DNA of 39,739 nt from the NCBI RefSeq assembly GCF_000175235.1, contig NZ_ACQT01000016.1:1-39739 (forward strand), read 5' to 3'. The number at the start of each line of letters is the position of its first letter. Within the stretch, counting starts at the first letter, position 1. The position numbers and the translations under genes were made by a program. The stretch comes from Acidovorax delafieldii 2AN (GTDB lineage: Bacteria; Pseudomonadota; Gammaproteobacteria; Burkholderiales; Burkholderiaceae_C). Of this stretch, positions 26,501 to 34,946 are shown one piece after another. Below the pieces are notes generated by a model. That model ran no database searches, was not told the DNA's origin, and saw only the letters and a program-made list of their open reading frames with translations.

Positions 26501-27484
26501 TCAACGCGCCTGGGCGCGGGCGCGAATCGCTTCGAAGTCCGCAGGCACCGGATGCAGTGCCAGGCGCGGCCCGGCCTTCACGATCTGGCTTGGAACATCA
26601 TGGCCGATCCATGCCGGCAGGCGCTGCGCCGCGGCCACCAGTGGCGCCAGATCCACCCCGGTGTCATAGCCCATGAGCTGCAGTGCATGCACGATCTCCT
26701 CACTGCACACATTGCCGCTGGCGCCCGGTGCATAGGGGCAGCCCCCCAGCCCGCCCAGCGAGGCGTCGAACCGGTCCGCACCCGCATCAATGGCTGCCAG
26801 CACATTGGCCAGGCCCATGCCGCGCGTGTTGTGGAAGTGCAGCGTGAACTCCACGCCCGGCCAACGCGCACGGGCCGCCGCCGTGAGCTGGTGCACCTGC
26901 GTGGGGTAGGCCATGCCCGTGGTGTCGCACAGCGTGATGCCGCGCACGCCCAGGTCGGCAAAGCGCTGCACCCAGTCGAACACATCCGCCGGGGCAATGT
27001 CGCCCTCCATGGGGCAGCCGAACACGCAGGACAGCGATACGTTGACGGCCACCTGCGCGCCTTGCGCCAGCGCCACCACCTGGGCCAGCGCGGCAAACGA
27101 CTGCGCCTGCGTCATGCGCAGGTTGGCCAGGTTGTGGGTGGCGCTCACCGACATGACGAGGTTGAGCTCGTCCGTGCGCGACTCGATGGCGCGCTCGGCG
27201 CCGCGCAGGTTGGGCACGAGCGCGGTGTAGACGGTGCCGGGGCGGCGCGTGATCTCGCGCATCACGATCTCGGCATCCTTCAGCGCTGGGATGGCCGTGG
27301 GCGAAGTGAACGAGGTCACCTCGATCTTGGCCAGGCCCGCTGCCGACAGCGCATTGCACAGCGCGATCTTGTCGGCCGTGGGCACAAAGGCTTTTTCCAT
27401 CTGCAGGCCGTCGCGCAGCCCCACTTCCTGCATGTGAATGCGGCGGCCCGCGCCTTGCCACACGGTTTGGCCCTGCGTGCTCAT
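26501..27484 (-). CDS. Hydroxymethylglutaryl-CoA lyase
   Basis: 327 residues. The family splits 3-hydroxy-3-methylglutaryl-CoA to acetoacetate and acetyl-CoA using a TIM barrel and a divalent metal. The first strand EVGLRDGLQ holds the catalytic Arg and Asp; CVFGCPMEGDIAP, LHFHNTRGMGLANVLAAID (metal histidines) and the signature loop GLGGCPYAPGASGNVCSEE with its cysteine follow. The start overlaps the stop of the CoA transferase gene by four bases (ATGA, 27481-27484), so both enzymes are made together. A related lyase activity on another branched CoA ester is possible. Confidence 0.93.
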   Translation of the reverse strand: MSTQGQTVWQGAGRRIHMQEVGLRDGLQMEKAFVPTADKIALCNALSAAGLAKIEVTSFTSPTAIPALKDAEIVMREITRRPGTVYTALVPNLRGAERAIESRTDELNLVMSVSATHNLANLRMTQAQSFAALAQVVALAQGAQVAVNVSLSCVFGCPMEGDIAPADVFDWVQRFADLGVRGITLCDTTGMAYPTQVHQLTAAARARWPGVEFTLHFHNTRGMGLANVLAAIDAGADRFDASLGGLGGCPYAPGASGNVCSEEIVHALQLMGYDTGVDLAPLVAAAQRLPAWIGHDVPSQIVKAGPRLALHPVPADFEAIRARAQAR

Positions 27485-28701
27485 TGAATGACCCCCTTGC
27501 TGCGCAGCAGCGCTATTTGCTCGGCCGTCAGCCCCGCCTCGGTCAGCACGGCGTCCGTGTCATCGCCCAGATGGGGGGCGCTGTTGCGGATGGTGCCGGG
27601 CGTGGCCGATAGCTTGGGCACGATGCCCGGCACCTCCACGCTGTAACCGTCGCGCGTCTCTTGCGTCAGCAACATGTCGCGGGCGCGGTAGTGCGGGTCT
27701 TCGACAATGTCCTTGGCGGTATAGACCTTGCCAGCTGGCACGCGGGCGGCACCGAGGACATCCAGCACCTGCTGCACCGAATGCTGCGCGCTCCAGGCGC
27801 CAATCGCGGCGTCGATTTCATGCACGCGCGCCACCCGGCCCGCGTTGTCGGCCAGATCGGCTGCCGCGCCCAGGTCGGGGCGGCCAATGGCGTCCATCAG
27901 CCGCTTGAAAATGCTGTCGCCATTGCCCGCCACCAGCACCCAGCCGTCCTGGCACGGGTAGGCATTGGACGGCGCAATGCCGGGCAGCGCGCTGCCCGCG
28001 GCCTCGCGCACCACGCCGAAGGCGCTGTATTCGGGCACCAGGCTTTCCATCACGTTGAACACCGCCTCGTGCAGCGCCACGTCAATCACCTGGCCCTGGC
28101 CGCCGTTGACCTTGCGGTGGTAGAGCGCCGTCAGCACGCCGATGGTGCCGTGCAGCGCGGCCAGCGTGTCGCCAATCGACACCCCCACGCGCACCGGCAC
28201 GCGGCCGGGCTCGCCCGTGAGGTGGCGCAGGCCGCCCATGGCCTCGCCAATGGCACCGAAGCCGGGCAGGTCCCGGTAGGGGCCCGTCTGGCCGTAGCCG
28301 GAAATGCGCAGCATCACGAGGCCAGGGTTGAGCCTGTGCAGTTCTTCAGGCGACATGCCCCAGGCTTCGAGCGTGCCGGGGCGGAAGTTCTCGACCAGCA
28401 CGTCGGCCTCGGCAATGAGCTGGCGGGCGATGTCCTGCCCTTCTTTCTGGCGCAGGTCCAGTGCCACCGAGCGCTTGTTCCGTGACTGCACCTGCCACCA
28501 CACCGAGGTGCCTTCCTTGATGAGGCGCCAGTTGCGTAGTGGATCACCCGCACCGGGCGCTTCGATCTTCACCACGTCGGCACCAAACTCGCCCAGGGTC
28601 TTGCCGCAAAACGGCCCGGCGATGAGCTGGCCCATTTCGACCACGCGCACGCCAGCGAGCGCAGCGGGGGTGGGGGCCTTGAAGGGTGGCGACGAATCCA
28701 T
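27481..28701 (-). CDS. CaiB/BaiF-family (class III) CoA transferase
   Basis: 406 residues. Class III enzymes move CoA between carboxylic acids through an enzyme-bound acyl anhydride. Family blocks: VRVVEMGQLIAGPFCGKTLG near 18-37, GADVVKIEAPGAGDPLR, NKRSVALDLRQKEG, ENFRPGTLEAWGMS, SGYGQTGPYRDLPGFGAIGE and VDVALHEAVFNVMESL. In the region of the usual catalytic acid, GAIGEAMGG offers glutamate where formyl-CoA transferase has aspartate, as in many paralogues. First gene of the minus-strand cluster, divergent from a LysR regulator; it likely loads CoA on the acid that the lyase then cleaves. Confidence 0.92.
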   Translation of the reverse strand: MDSSPPFKAPTPAALAGVRVVEMGQLIAGPFCGKTLGEFGADVVKIEAPGAGDPLRNWRLIKEGTSVWWQVQSRNKRSVALDLRQKEGQDIARQLIAEADVLVENFRPGTLEAWGMSPEELHRLNPGLVMLRISGYGQTGPYRDLPGFGAIGEAMGGLRHLTGEPGRVPVRVGVSIGDTLAALHGTIGVLTALYHRKVNGGQGQVIDVALHEAVFNVMESLVPEYSAFGVVREAAGSALPGIAPSNAYPCQDGWVLVAGNGDSIFKRLMDAIGRPDLGAAADLADNAGRVARVHEIDAAIGAWSAQHSVQQVLDVLGAARVPAGKVYTAKDIVEDPHYRARDMLLTQETRDGYSVEVPGIVPKLSATPGTIRNSAPHLGDDTDAVLTEAGLTAEQIALLRSKGVIQ

Positions 28702-28954
28702 GCAGTGGGGTCTCCGCAGGCGAATGGCCTGTATGGGTGGGAAATCTGGCCCGCATCATGCGCAAGGCGGCCGCGCCCGTAAATCGCTGATGCGCGAAGC
28801 TGCCATCGCAAACCGGCATGGCGAACACGCCGCAGGCCCATAGCGCCCGGCGCCAACCGTGCCGCAGCGCGATGCCCAACGCCGTCATCGGCGCGCCAGC
28901 GGTTCTGCTGCCCGCACCGCCCTGCCGCGGCCCAATTGCTACCATCGGCGTCCC

Positions 28955-29860
28955 ATGAAGCTTGACCCCGTCTCCCTGCGCCTGTTTGTTGCCGTGATGG
29001 AGGAAAGCACCATCGCCGCCGCGGCCGCGCGCGAACACCTGGCGGCATCCGCCGTGAGCCGCCGCCTGGCCGACCTGGAAGCCGCGCTGCAGGTCGAGCT
29101 TTTCACCCGCAGCAACCGCGGCACCGAGCCCACGCCTGCGGCCTTTGCCCTGCTGAACCTGGCGCGCGGCGTGCTCAACGACCTGGACGGCATCGCCAGC
29201 CAGATGAGGGAATACGGCACCGGCGTGCGCGGCCATGTGCGCGTGGTGGCCAACATCTCGGCCATCACGCAATTCCTGCCGGCGCAGCTGCAGAGCTTTC
29301 TTGCGCTGCACCCCCGCGTGGATGTGCGGCTGCACGAGCAGATCAGCAGCGCCATCGCGCAATCGGTGGCAGAAAATGCCGCCGATGTGGGCATCCTCAA
29401 CGACGGCAACTACGGCGAGCGCATCACGCTGCTGCCCTACCGCACCGACGAACTCGTGCTGGTGGTGCCCACGGGGCACGCGCTGGCGCGCCGCCGGTCG
29501 GTAGGCATCGCCGAGGCGCTGGGTTTCGATTTCGTGGGGGTGCACCCCGGTAGCGCCATCAACAACCAGCTCACGCGGGCCGCGGCCGACGCCGGCGTAC
29601 CGCTCAGGCTGCGCATCCAGGTCACCAGCTACGACGCGCTGTGCCTCATGGTGGCGGCAGGCCTGGGCATTGGCGTGATGCCGCGCGGCAGTGCCGCGCT
29701 GTACCAGGGCACGCTGGCCATCCGCGCCATCACGCTCGACGCGCCCTGGGCACAGCGCCGCCTGGTGCTGTGCGTGCGCTCGGAAGAATCGCTGTCGAGC
29801 GTCGCACGGTTGCTGGTGGACCACCTGCGTGGCGACACCCCCGCCCACCCCTTGCCATGA
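28955..29860 (+). CDS. LysR-family transcriptional regulator
   Basis: 301 residues. The N-terminal winged helix-turn-helix reads LRLFVAVMEESTIAAAAARE then HLAASAVSRRLADLEAALQV, and LFTRSNRGTEPTPAAFALL; the effector domain follows from about 90 (GHVRVVANISAITQFLPAQL) to GLGIGVMPRGSAALYQG. The ATG at 28955 begins MKLDPVSLRLF, the customary start. Divergence from the CaiB/HMG-CoA lyase/Bug cluster across 250 bases strongly suggests it regulates that cluster. Its stop overlaps the earP start (ATGA, 29857-29860), an unusual link between a metabolic regulator and a translation-factor modifier. Confidence 0.93.
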   Translation: MKLDPVSLRLFVAVMEESTIAAAAAREHLAASAVSRRLADLEAALQVELFTRSNRGTEPTPAAFALLNLARGVLNDLDGIASQMREYGTGVRGHVRVVANISAITQFLPAQLQSFLALHPRVDVRLHEQISSAIAQSVAENAADVGILNDGNYGERITLLPYRTDELVLVVPTGHALARRRSVGIAEALGFDFVGVHPGSAINNQLTRAAADAGVPLRLRIQVTSYDALCLMVAAGLGIGVMPRGSAALYQGTLAIRAITLDAPWAQRRLVLCVRSEESLSSVARLLVDHLRGDTPAHPLP

Positions 29861-30978
29861 ACCTGCCTCTGCCCTCCCTGCAATGGGACGTGTTCTGCCG
29901 CGTGATCGACAACTTTGGCGACATCGGCGTCTGCTGGCGCCTGGTGACCCAACTGGCCGGGCAGGGCCAGCAGGTGCGCCTGTGGGTGGACGACGCATCC
30001 GCCCTGCAATGGATGGCGCCCCAGGGCTGCCCGGGGGTGGAAGTGCGTGCCTGGGGCGCGCCCGTACCCACGGCAATGCAGGCCCCGCCGGACGTCATGG
30101 TGGAAGCATTCGGTTGCGAAATTACTCCTGAATTCATAGCATACAGCGCACGCCAGGCAGGCGCACGAGGCCAAAACCCCGTGTGGATCAACCTGGAATA
30201 CCTGTCGGCAGAGGGCTATGTGGAACGCAACCACCGCCTGCCCTCGCCCATTCTGTCGGGCCCGGCCGCCGGGTGGACACGCTGGTTTTTCTACCCCGGC
30301 TTCACCGCAGCCACTGGCGGCCTGCTGCGCGAGCCCGGGCTGATGGAACGCCGCGCACGGTTCGACGTGGATGCCTGGCGGGCCCGTCACGCACCCGGCG
30401 CACCCGCTCCGGCGCGGTGGATATCGCTCTTTTGCTATGAGCCACCTGCGCTGCCCCAGATGCTGGCACAGTGCGCCGCCGCCCCGAGCCATCTCCTTGT
30501 CACACCCGGCCGCGCCACGCAGGCGGTTCGCCACGCACTGGGATCGGCGAACGACGAGAACACCCCCCTCCCCCTGGCGACCCGGCACGGGCAGGCCTCT
30601 GTCTCCTACCTGCCCTACTGCACGCAGCCCCAGTTCGACGAAATGCTGTGGGCCTGCGACCTCAATGCCGTGCGCGGCGAGGACTCTTTGGTGCGCGCGT
30701 TGTGGGCCGGACAGGCACTGGTGTGGCAGATCTACCCCCAGCATGACAACGCCCACCATGACAAGCTCATGGCTTTTCTCGACTGGCTGAAAGCACCGGC
30801 CTCCATGCGCCGCTTCCACACGGCCTGGAACGGGCTGGACAGCCACACGCCCCTTGTGATGCCAGATGCCGCCACCCTGGCGGAATGGGCGGATTGCGTG
30901 CAGGCCGCACGCGCACAACTGCTGACGCAAGACAACCTGGTGGCACAGCTGTGGCGCTTTGTGCGCGAAAAACGGTAA
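29857..30978 (+). CDS. earP: EF-P arginine rhamnosyltransferase EarP
   Basis: 373 residues. EarP attaches rhamnose from dTDP-rhamnose to Arg32 of elongation factor P. The catalytic block is [16 protein letters not shown], with D18 and D22 matching the essential aspartates of characterised EarP; the nucleotide-sugar loop [13 protein letters not shown] (273-285) gives the key E275. [17 protein letters not shown] and [18 protein letters not shown] are also diagnostic. The gene starts inside the LysR stop. Bases 30120-30176, coding for [20 protein letters not shown], resemble the dispersed stem-loop repeat. efp, its substrate, follows about 150 bases downstream. Confidence 0.95.
   Translation: MNLPLPSLQWDVFCRVIDNFGDIGVCWRLVTQLAGQGQQVRLWVDDASALQWMAPQGCPGVEVRAWGAPVPTAMQAPPDVMVEAFGCEITPEFIAYSARQAGARGQNPVWINLEYLSAEGYVERNHRLPSPILSGPAAGWTRWFFYPGFTAATGGLLREPGLMERRARFDVDAWRARHAPGAPAPARWISLFCYEPPALPQMLAQCAAAPSHLLVTPGRATQAVRHALGSANDENTPLPLATRHGQASVSYLPYCTQPQFDEMLWACDLNAVRGEDSLVRALWAGQALVWQIYPQHDNAHHDKLMAFLDWLKAPASMRRFHTAWNGLDSHTPLVMPDAATLAEWADCVQAARAQLLTQDNLVAQLWRFVREKR
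30120..30176 (+). repeat. Stem-loop repeat-like segment inside earP, copy F
   Basis: AATTACTCCTG, AATTCATAGC, CAGCGC, GGCAGGCGCACGAG then GCCAAAAC follow the order and spacing of the family (compare 11847). It lies in frame between conserved earP blocks and keeps the reading frame open. The arms pair poorly. Confidence 0.5.
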
Positions 30979-30981
30979 AAT
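30976..30981 (+). promoter_or_regulatory. Possible efp -10 overlapping the earP stop
   Basis: TAAAAT overlaps the earP TAA. No convincing -35. The leader to the efp start is about 140 bases and includes a hairpin GCCTTCT-GCCC-AGAAGGC (31066-31083). Confidence 0.35.
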
Positions 30982-31126
30982 CCAAGGTTTTGCGCAAACA
31001 AGGCGCGGCACAACGGTGCCCGGCCTTCGCGCATTTCCGCCGCGGAACATGCATCGGCACGGCGCGCCTTCTGCCCAGAAGGCCGCCAGCGAGCGCATTG
31101 AGCGGCCCCAACCCAAGCAACTTGCT

Positions 31127-31681
31127 ATGAAAATCGCTCAAGAAATCCGCGCCGGCAACGTCATCATGCACGGCAAGGACCCCATGGTTGTCCTGAAGAC
31201 CGAATACGCCCGTGGCGGCCGCGGTGCAGCCACCGTGCGCATGAAGCTCAAGAGCCTGATCGCCAACTTCGGCACCGAAGTCGTGTTCAAGGCCGACGAC
31301 AAGATCGACAACGTGATCCTGGACAAGAAGGAGTGCACCTACTCCTACTTCGCCGACCCCATGTATGTCTGCATGGACGCCGACTACAACCAGTACGAAG
31401 TCGAAGCCGAGAACATGGGCGACGCCCTGAACTACCTCGAAGACGGCATGGCCCTGGAAGTGGTGTTCTACGACGGCAAGGCCATCTCGGTCGAACTGCC
31501 CACCGGCGTCGAGCGCGAAATCACCTGGACGGAACCCGCCGTCAAGGGCGATACCTCCGGCAAGGTGCTCAAGCCCGCCAAGATCGCCACCGGCTTCGAA
31601 GTGGCCGTGCCCCTGTTCGTGAACCAGGGCGACAAGATCGAAATCGACACCCGCACGGGCGAGTACCGCAAGCGCGTCTGA
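31127..31681 (+). CDS. efp: Elongation factor P
   Basis: 184 residues. EF-P binds beside the ribosomal P site and relieves stalling at consecutive prolines. Three beta-barrel domains are visible: [20 protein letters not shown] opens domain I, and [15 protein letters not shown] closes domain III. The loop tip reads ARGGRGAA and puts an arginine at position 32, the residue rhamnosylated by EarP in Pseudomonas, Shewanella and Neisseria, consistent with earP directly upstream. The open frame extends upstream to 30959 but only the ATG at 31127 fits the family. There is no good Shine-Dalgarno. A strong terminator follows. Confidence 0.97.
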   Translation: MKIAQEIRAGNVIMHGKDPMVVLKTEYARGGRGAATVRMKLKSLIANFGTEVVFKADDKIDNVILDKKECTYSYFADPMYVCMDADYNQYEVEAENMGDALNYLEDGMALEVVFYDGKAISVELPTGVEREITWTEPAVKGDTSGKVLKPAKIATGFEVAVPLFVNQGDKIEIDTRTGEYRKRV

Positions 31682-31695
31682 GTTGCGCTGCACTC

Positions 31696-31725
31696 AAAAA
31701 AGGCTTCCCGAGGGAAGCCTTTTTT
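31696..31725 (+). terminator. efp rho-independent terminator
   Basis: AAGGCTTCC and GGAAGCCTT around a CGAG tetraloop, preceded by A residues and followed by TTTTTT. Starts 15 bases after the efp stop and could work in both directions. Confidence 0.92.
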
Positions 31726-31767
31726 ATGGGCGGCCTTTTCATCCGCCGCGCCCTTTGACCGGTATTT

Positions 31768-31829
31768 TTAGGCCATTCTGATCTGCAGCGCCCGTTCTGC
31801 GGGCGCCTTCAGCTATCAAAATAGAAGCG
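31768..31829 (-). repeat. Dispersed stem-loop repeat, copy G (variant hairpin)
   Basis: On the minus strand, directly after the rimO stop: GCTTCTATTTTGATAGCTG as in the other flanks, but the hairpin is replaced by GGCGCCC-GCAGAAC-GGGCGC, followed by GGCCTAAAAAT. The flank is conserved while the stem has changed. Confidence 0.5.
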
Positions 31830-33221
31830 TCAGATCGGCTGTGCCACAAGGTCGTGGCCCTGCACGGCGACGATGCGGGCCTTGGTGAACTCGCCCACCT
31901 TCATGGTCTTGCTGATTTTTTCGGGGGGCAGCAACTGCACGGTGCCGTCGATCTCGGGGGCGTCGGCGTACGTGCGGCCCACGCCACCCTTGCGCCCCAG
32001 GCCCGGGGCCGAATCGACCAGCACCTGCATGGTGGCGCCCACGCGGCGCTGCAGCTTGGCAATCGAGACTTCTTCGGCCACCGCCATGAAGCGCGCACGG
32101 CGCTCCTCGCGCACTTCCAGGGGCAGCATGCCGGGCAGCTCATTGGCCACCGCGCCACTCACGTCGCTGTAGGCAAAGCAGCCGGCACGATCGATCTGCG
32201 CCTCGCGCAGGAAATCGAGCAGATGCTGGAATTCCGCTTCCGTCTCACCAGGAAATCCCGCGATGAACGTGCTGCGGATCACGATTTCAGGACAGGCCTC
32301 GCGCCAGCGCTGAATGCGCTCCAGGTTCTTTTCTCCACTGGCGGGGCGCTTCATGCGCTTGAGCACGTCGGGGTGGCTGTGCTGGAACGGCACATCGAGG
32401 TACGGCAGCACCAGGCCCTGGGCCATGAGCGGGATGATCTCGTCCACGCTGGGGTAGGGATACACATAGTGCAGGCGCACCCAGGCACCGTAGGGCGCAG
32501 CGATCTCACCCAGCGTCTGCACGAGTTCGAGCGTGCGCGTCTTGACGGGCTTGCCGTCCCAGAAGCCGGTGCGGTATTTCACATCCACGCCATAGGCCGA
32601 CGTGTCCTGGCTGATCACCAGCAACTCTTTCACGCCGCCTTCGAACAGCGCCTTGGCCTCGCTGAGCACATCCCCCACAGGCCGCGAAACGAGGTCGCCA
32701 CGCATCGAGGGAATGATGCAGAAGGTGCAGCGGTGGTTGCAGCCTTCGCTGATCTTGAGGTAGGCGTAGTGCTTGGGCGTGAGCTTGATGCCCGCCACCC
32801 CGAAGCTGCCAGGCACGAGGTCCAGAAACGGGTCGTGCGGCTTGGGCAGGTTCAGGTGCACGGCATCCATCACCTCTTGCGTGGCGTGGGGCCCCGTCAC
32901 GGCCAGCACGCTGGGATGCATCTCGCGCACCATGTTGCCGCCGCCTTCGCCCGCGCGGGCGCCCAGGCAGCCGGTCACGATGACCTTGCCGTTCTCGGCC
33001 AGGGCTTCGCCAATGGTGTCCAGGCTTTCCTTGACGGCGTCGTCAATGAATCCGCAGGTGTTGACGATCACGAGATCGGCGCCCTCGAAGGTCTTCGAGG
33101 TTTCGTAACCCTCGGCGGACAGTTGCGTGAGGATCAGCTCGGAATCGGTCAGCGCCTTGGGGCAGCCCAGGCTGACGAATCCGACTTTGGGTGTTTTGGT
33201 GGGGGCAAGTGCTTCGCTCAT
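31830..33221 (-). CDS. rimO: Ribosomal protein S12 methylthiotransferase RimO
   Basis: 463 residues. RimO adds a methylthio group to the conserved Asp of ribosomal protein S12 by radical-SAM chemistry. The N-terminal cluster uses C20 (SLGCPKAL), C56 (VNTCGFID) and C85 (VTGCLGAR); the radical-SAM cluster is C161-x3-C165-x2-C168 (CNHRCTFC). [16 protein letters not shown] and [12 protein letters not shown] are diagnostic for RimO over MiaB, and a C-terminal TRAM-like domain (about 390-463) follows. The ATG at 33221 is well placed. It is convergent with efp; both act on translation. Confidence 0.96.
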   Translation of the reverse strand: MSEALAPTKTPKVGFVSLGCPKALTDSELILTQLSAEGYETSKTFEGADLVIVNTCGFIDDAVKESLDTIGEALAENGKVIVTGCLGARAGEGGGNMVREMHPSVLAVTGPHATQEVMDAVHLNLPKPHDPFLDLVPGSFGVAGIKLTPKHYAYLKISEGCNHRCTFCIIPSMRGDLVSRPVGDVLSEAKALFEGGVKELLVISQDTSAYGVDVKYRTGFWDGKPVKTRTLELVQTLGEIAAPYGAWVRLHYVYPYPSVDEIIPLMAQGLVLPYLDVPFQHSHPDVLKRMKRPASGEKNLERIQRWREACPEIVIRSTFIAGFPGETEAEFQHLLDFLREAQIDRAGCFAYSDVSGAVANELPGMLPLEVREERRARFMAVAEEVSIAKLQRRVGATMQVLVDSAPGLGRKGGVGRTYADAPEIDGTVQLLPPEKISKTMKVGEFTKARIVAVQGHDLVAQPI

Positions 33222-33297
33222 AACCCCGTATTGTCCCAGTTCCGGCGTTGCGCGGGCGGGGATGCCTATTCACCGCAAGGTTTGCCACTCGCCACAA

Positions 33298-33382
33298 CCC
33301 GTGAAACTGGCACCGCCCAGGCCAACGGCCGCCGCGCTGGAGCGTCTCCCTTGAAGGAAGGCGCTGCAGGCGGCTCAGGGGA
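33298..33382 (+). repeat. Second repeat type, copy 2 (short form)
   Basis: Starts with CCCGTGAAACTGGC (33298-33311), identical to 12952-12965, shares GGCCGCCG, and ends CGGCTCAGGGGAT just before the phaR stop. About 50 bases of the centre are missing relative to the long copy. As there, it follows a minus-strand stop codon. Confidence 0.55.
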
Positions 33383-33919
33383 TTACCTCTTTATGCCGAA
33401 GGCCCCCAGCATCTGCTCGGTCTGCTTTTGCATCTGCTCCTGCATCTGGGTGAGCATCGATTGCGACTGCTCCACATAGTTGCCCATCATGCCCTTGAGC
33501 AAGGGCGACTGCAGGCTCATGAACTGCGCCCACATCTCGGGAGTGACGCTTTGGGACTGCTCGGCGAGCTTGGCCTGCACATCGGTGAACGCCTGCACGT
33601 TCTTCTCGAGGTAGGCGCCCATGAATCCCTGCATGGCGTGGCCGTAGAAACGGATGATGTTGGCCAGCACCGATTCGGTGAAGATCGGCGCGCCGCCGGC
33701 TTCCTCTTCGAGAATGATCTGCAGCAGGATGCTGCGGGTGAGGTCTTCGCCGGTCTTGGCATCGCGCACCACCACATGCTGATGGTCCATCACCAACTGG
33801 CGCACCTCGGCCAACGTGATGTAGGTGGAGGTGTCCGTGTCGTACAGGCGGCGGTTGGGGTATTTCTTGATCACCCGCTGCGCTGACTTGGCGGCGGGGG
33901 CGCTTTTCTTCTCTTGCAC
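33383..33919 (-). CDS. phaR: Polyhydroxyalkanoate synthesis repressor PhaR
   Basis: 178 residues. PhaR binds PHB and also represses phasin and its own gene, releasing DNA when granules appear. The N-terminal DNA-binding domain is seen at about 15-78 (RVIKKYPNRRLYDTDTSTYI, LAEVRQLVMDHQHVVVRDAK) and the PHB accumulation regulatory domain at about 80-125 (FTESVLANIIRFYGHAMQGF). The tail is rich in Gln/Met and may form a coiled coil. The GTG start at 33919 has GAGGAG at good distance. A 13-base sequence shared with the phaP promoter sits 30 bases upstream. Its partner phaP is 16 kb away in this window. Confidence 0.95.
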   Translation of the reverse strand: MQEKKSAPAAKSAQRVIKKYPNRRLYDTDTSTYITLAEVRQLVMDHQHVVVRDAKTGEDLTRSILLQIILEEEAGGAPIFTESVLANIIRFYGHAMQGFMGAYLEKNVQAFTDVQAKLAEQSQSVTPEMWAQFMSLQSPLLKGMMGNYVEQSQSMLTQMQEQMQKQTEQMLGAFGIKR

Positions 33920-33948
33920 GGCAGACTCCTCGGGCTGGCACCCATGTA

Positions 33949-33968
33949 TTGCAGTGCAGCAGATTCTA
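33949..33968 (-). promoter_or_regulatory. phaR -10 element with candidate PhaR operator
   Basis: On the minus strand: TAGAAT (33963-33968), one base, then TGCTGCACTGCAA (33949-33961), the same 13 bases as at 17458 in front of phaP. The placement just after the -10 suits autorepression. No clear -35. Confidence 0.55.
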
Positions 33969-34046
33969 GAGAGTGCAAAGCCGGCCTCCGGCAGAGGATT
34001 ACCCTGATGGAGCGGCGTTCGCCGACTCTGTGAAGTCCATCAAGGC

Positions 34047-34075
34047 AAACGCAGGCGCGTTGCGCCTGCGTTTTC
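34047..34075. terminator. Hairpin downstream of the glycine-rich gene
   Basis: AAACGCAGGCGC (34047-34058), loop GTT, GCGCCTGCGTTT (34062-34073): a perfect 12-pair stem, with short T-runs on both sides. It begins 30 bases after the minus-strand gene's final stop. Confidence 0.65.
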
Positions 34076-34103
34076 AGGGGGTTGTGGGCTCAGCCTGGCA
34101 AAT

Positions 34104-34946
34104 TCAGGAATGCTCCTTGGACTTGCCCGACTGGCTTGCGGACGAACTGCTCTGGCTGCCTGAAGCACTGGAGCCGGACTGGCTGCCTGACGATCCGCCA
34201 CCCGACTGGCCCTTGCCGGAATCGCTGCTGCGGTCGCTGCGCCAAGTGTTGAATTCGTCCGAAAATTTCTTGAAGCGCTCGCCGCGCCAAGCTTGATAGT
34301 CATCGTCCAGATTGCGCACCTGCTCGTTGCGCCACTGCTGGTAGTCCGGATCCCACGAACTGCCCTGTTGCTGGTGGTTGCCGGGAGCGTAGCCCTCCTG
34401 CTGGTCATACCCGGTAGACGATCCCTAACCGCCCTGCCCCTGGCCTCCGGAACCCGAACGGGAACCCATGCGGCCGCCAAAGTTCTGGTGAGAGCGGCTG
34501 CCAAACTCACCCTGCTGGCGCCCGCCCCAGTCGCTCTCGTACTGCCCACCAGTAGAGCCCCCGCCGTAGCCCGAGTTGCCGCCGCCACCGTAACCGCCAT
34601 AACCGCCGCTACTGCCGCCGTAGCCTCGGCCACCGAAGTTACCCCCGCCGGCGCCGTGGCTGTTTCCACCGCCCTCGTAACCGCCACCGTACCCCGCGTT
34701 GCCTGTGTTGCCATAGCGCTCTGGGCCGAATTGCGAACCGTTGTCGCCGCGGTCGCGCATGCCGTAGTTGCCGTAACCGCCCTGGCCCTGGGACTGCTGC
34801 CCCGCGTAGCGACCGCCGTCGTACTCGCCCTGCTGGCGATACCCCTGGCCGCCGCCCTGGTTCTGGTACGACCGGTCAAACTGGTTCTCGCCATATTCGC
34901 GCCCCTGGTTGCGACGTTGATAATCCTCGTAATCACGTGAAGCCAT
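34104..34946 (-). pseudogene. Glycine/tyrosine-rich low-complexity protein gene with in-frame TAG
   Basis: From the ATG at 34946 (GGAG eight bases before), 173 codons encode MASRDYEDYQRRNQGRE and then a Gly/Tyr/Gln/Ser-rich, prion-like stretch (GGRGYGGSSGGYGGYGGGG). A TAG at 34425-34427 interrupts the frame after GQGQGG. The same frame continues without shift for 106 codons: WDPDYQQWRNEQVRNLDDDY, AWRGERFKKFSDEFNTWRSD, then a Ser/Gly-rich tail ending KSKEHS. The WRxE/WRGER part is acidic-basic and helical and looks like the conserved module of such proteins, so the full product is probably about 280 residues. The short form may still be made. I do not recognise a proven function; a stress-related role is speculative. 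Confidence 0.65.

Noticed and set aside
28702-28954. A defined LysR operator (T-N11-A) between the CaiB and LysR genes
   Set aside because: Several loose matches exist, such as the pair TCATGCGC and TGATGCGC near 28755-28800, but none is distinct enough to call.
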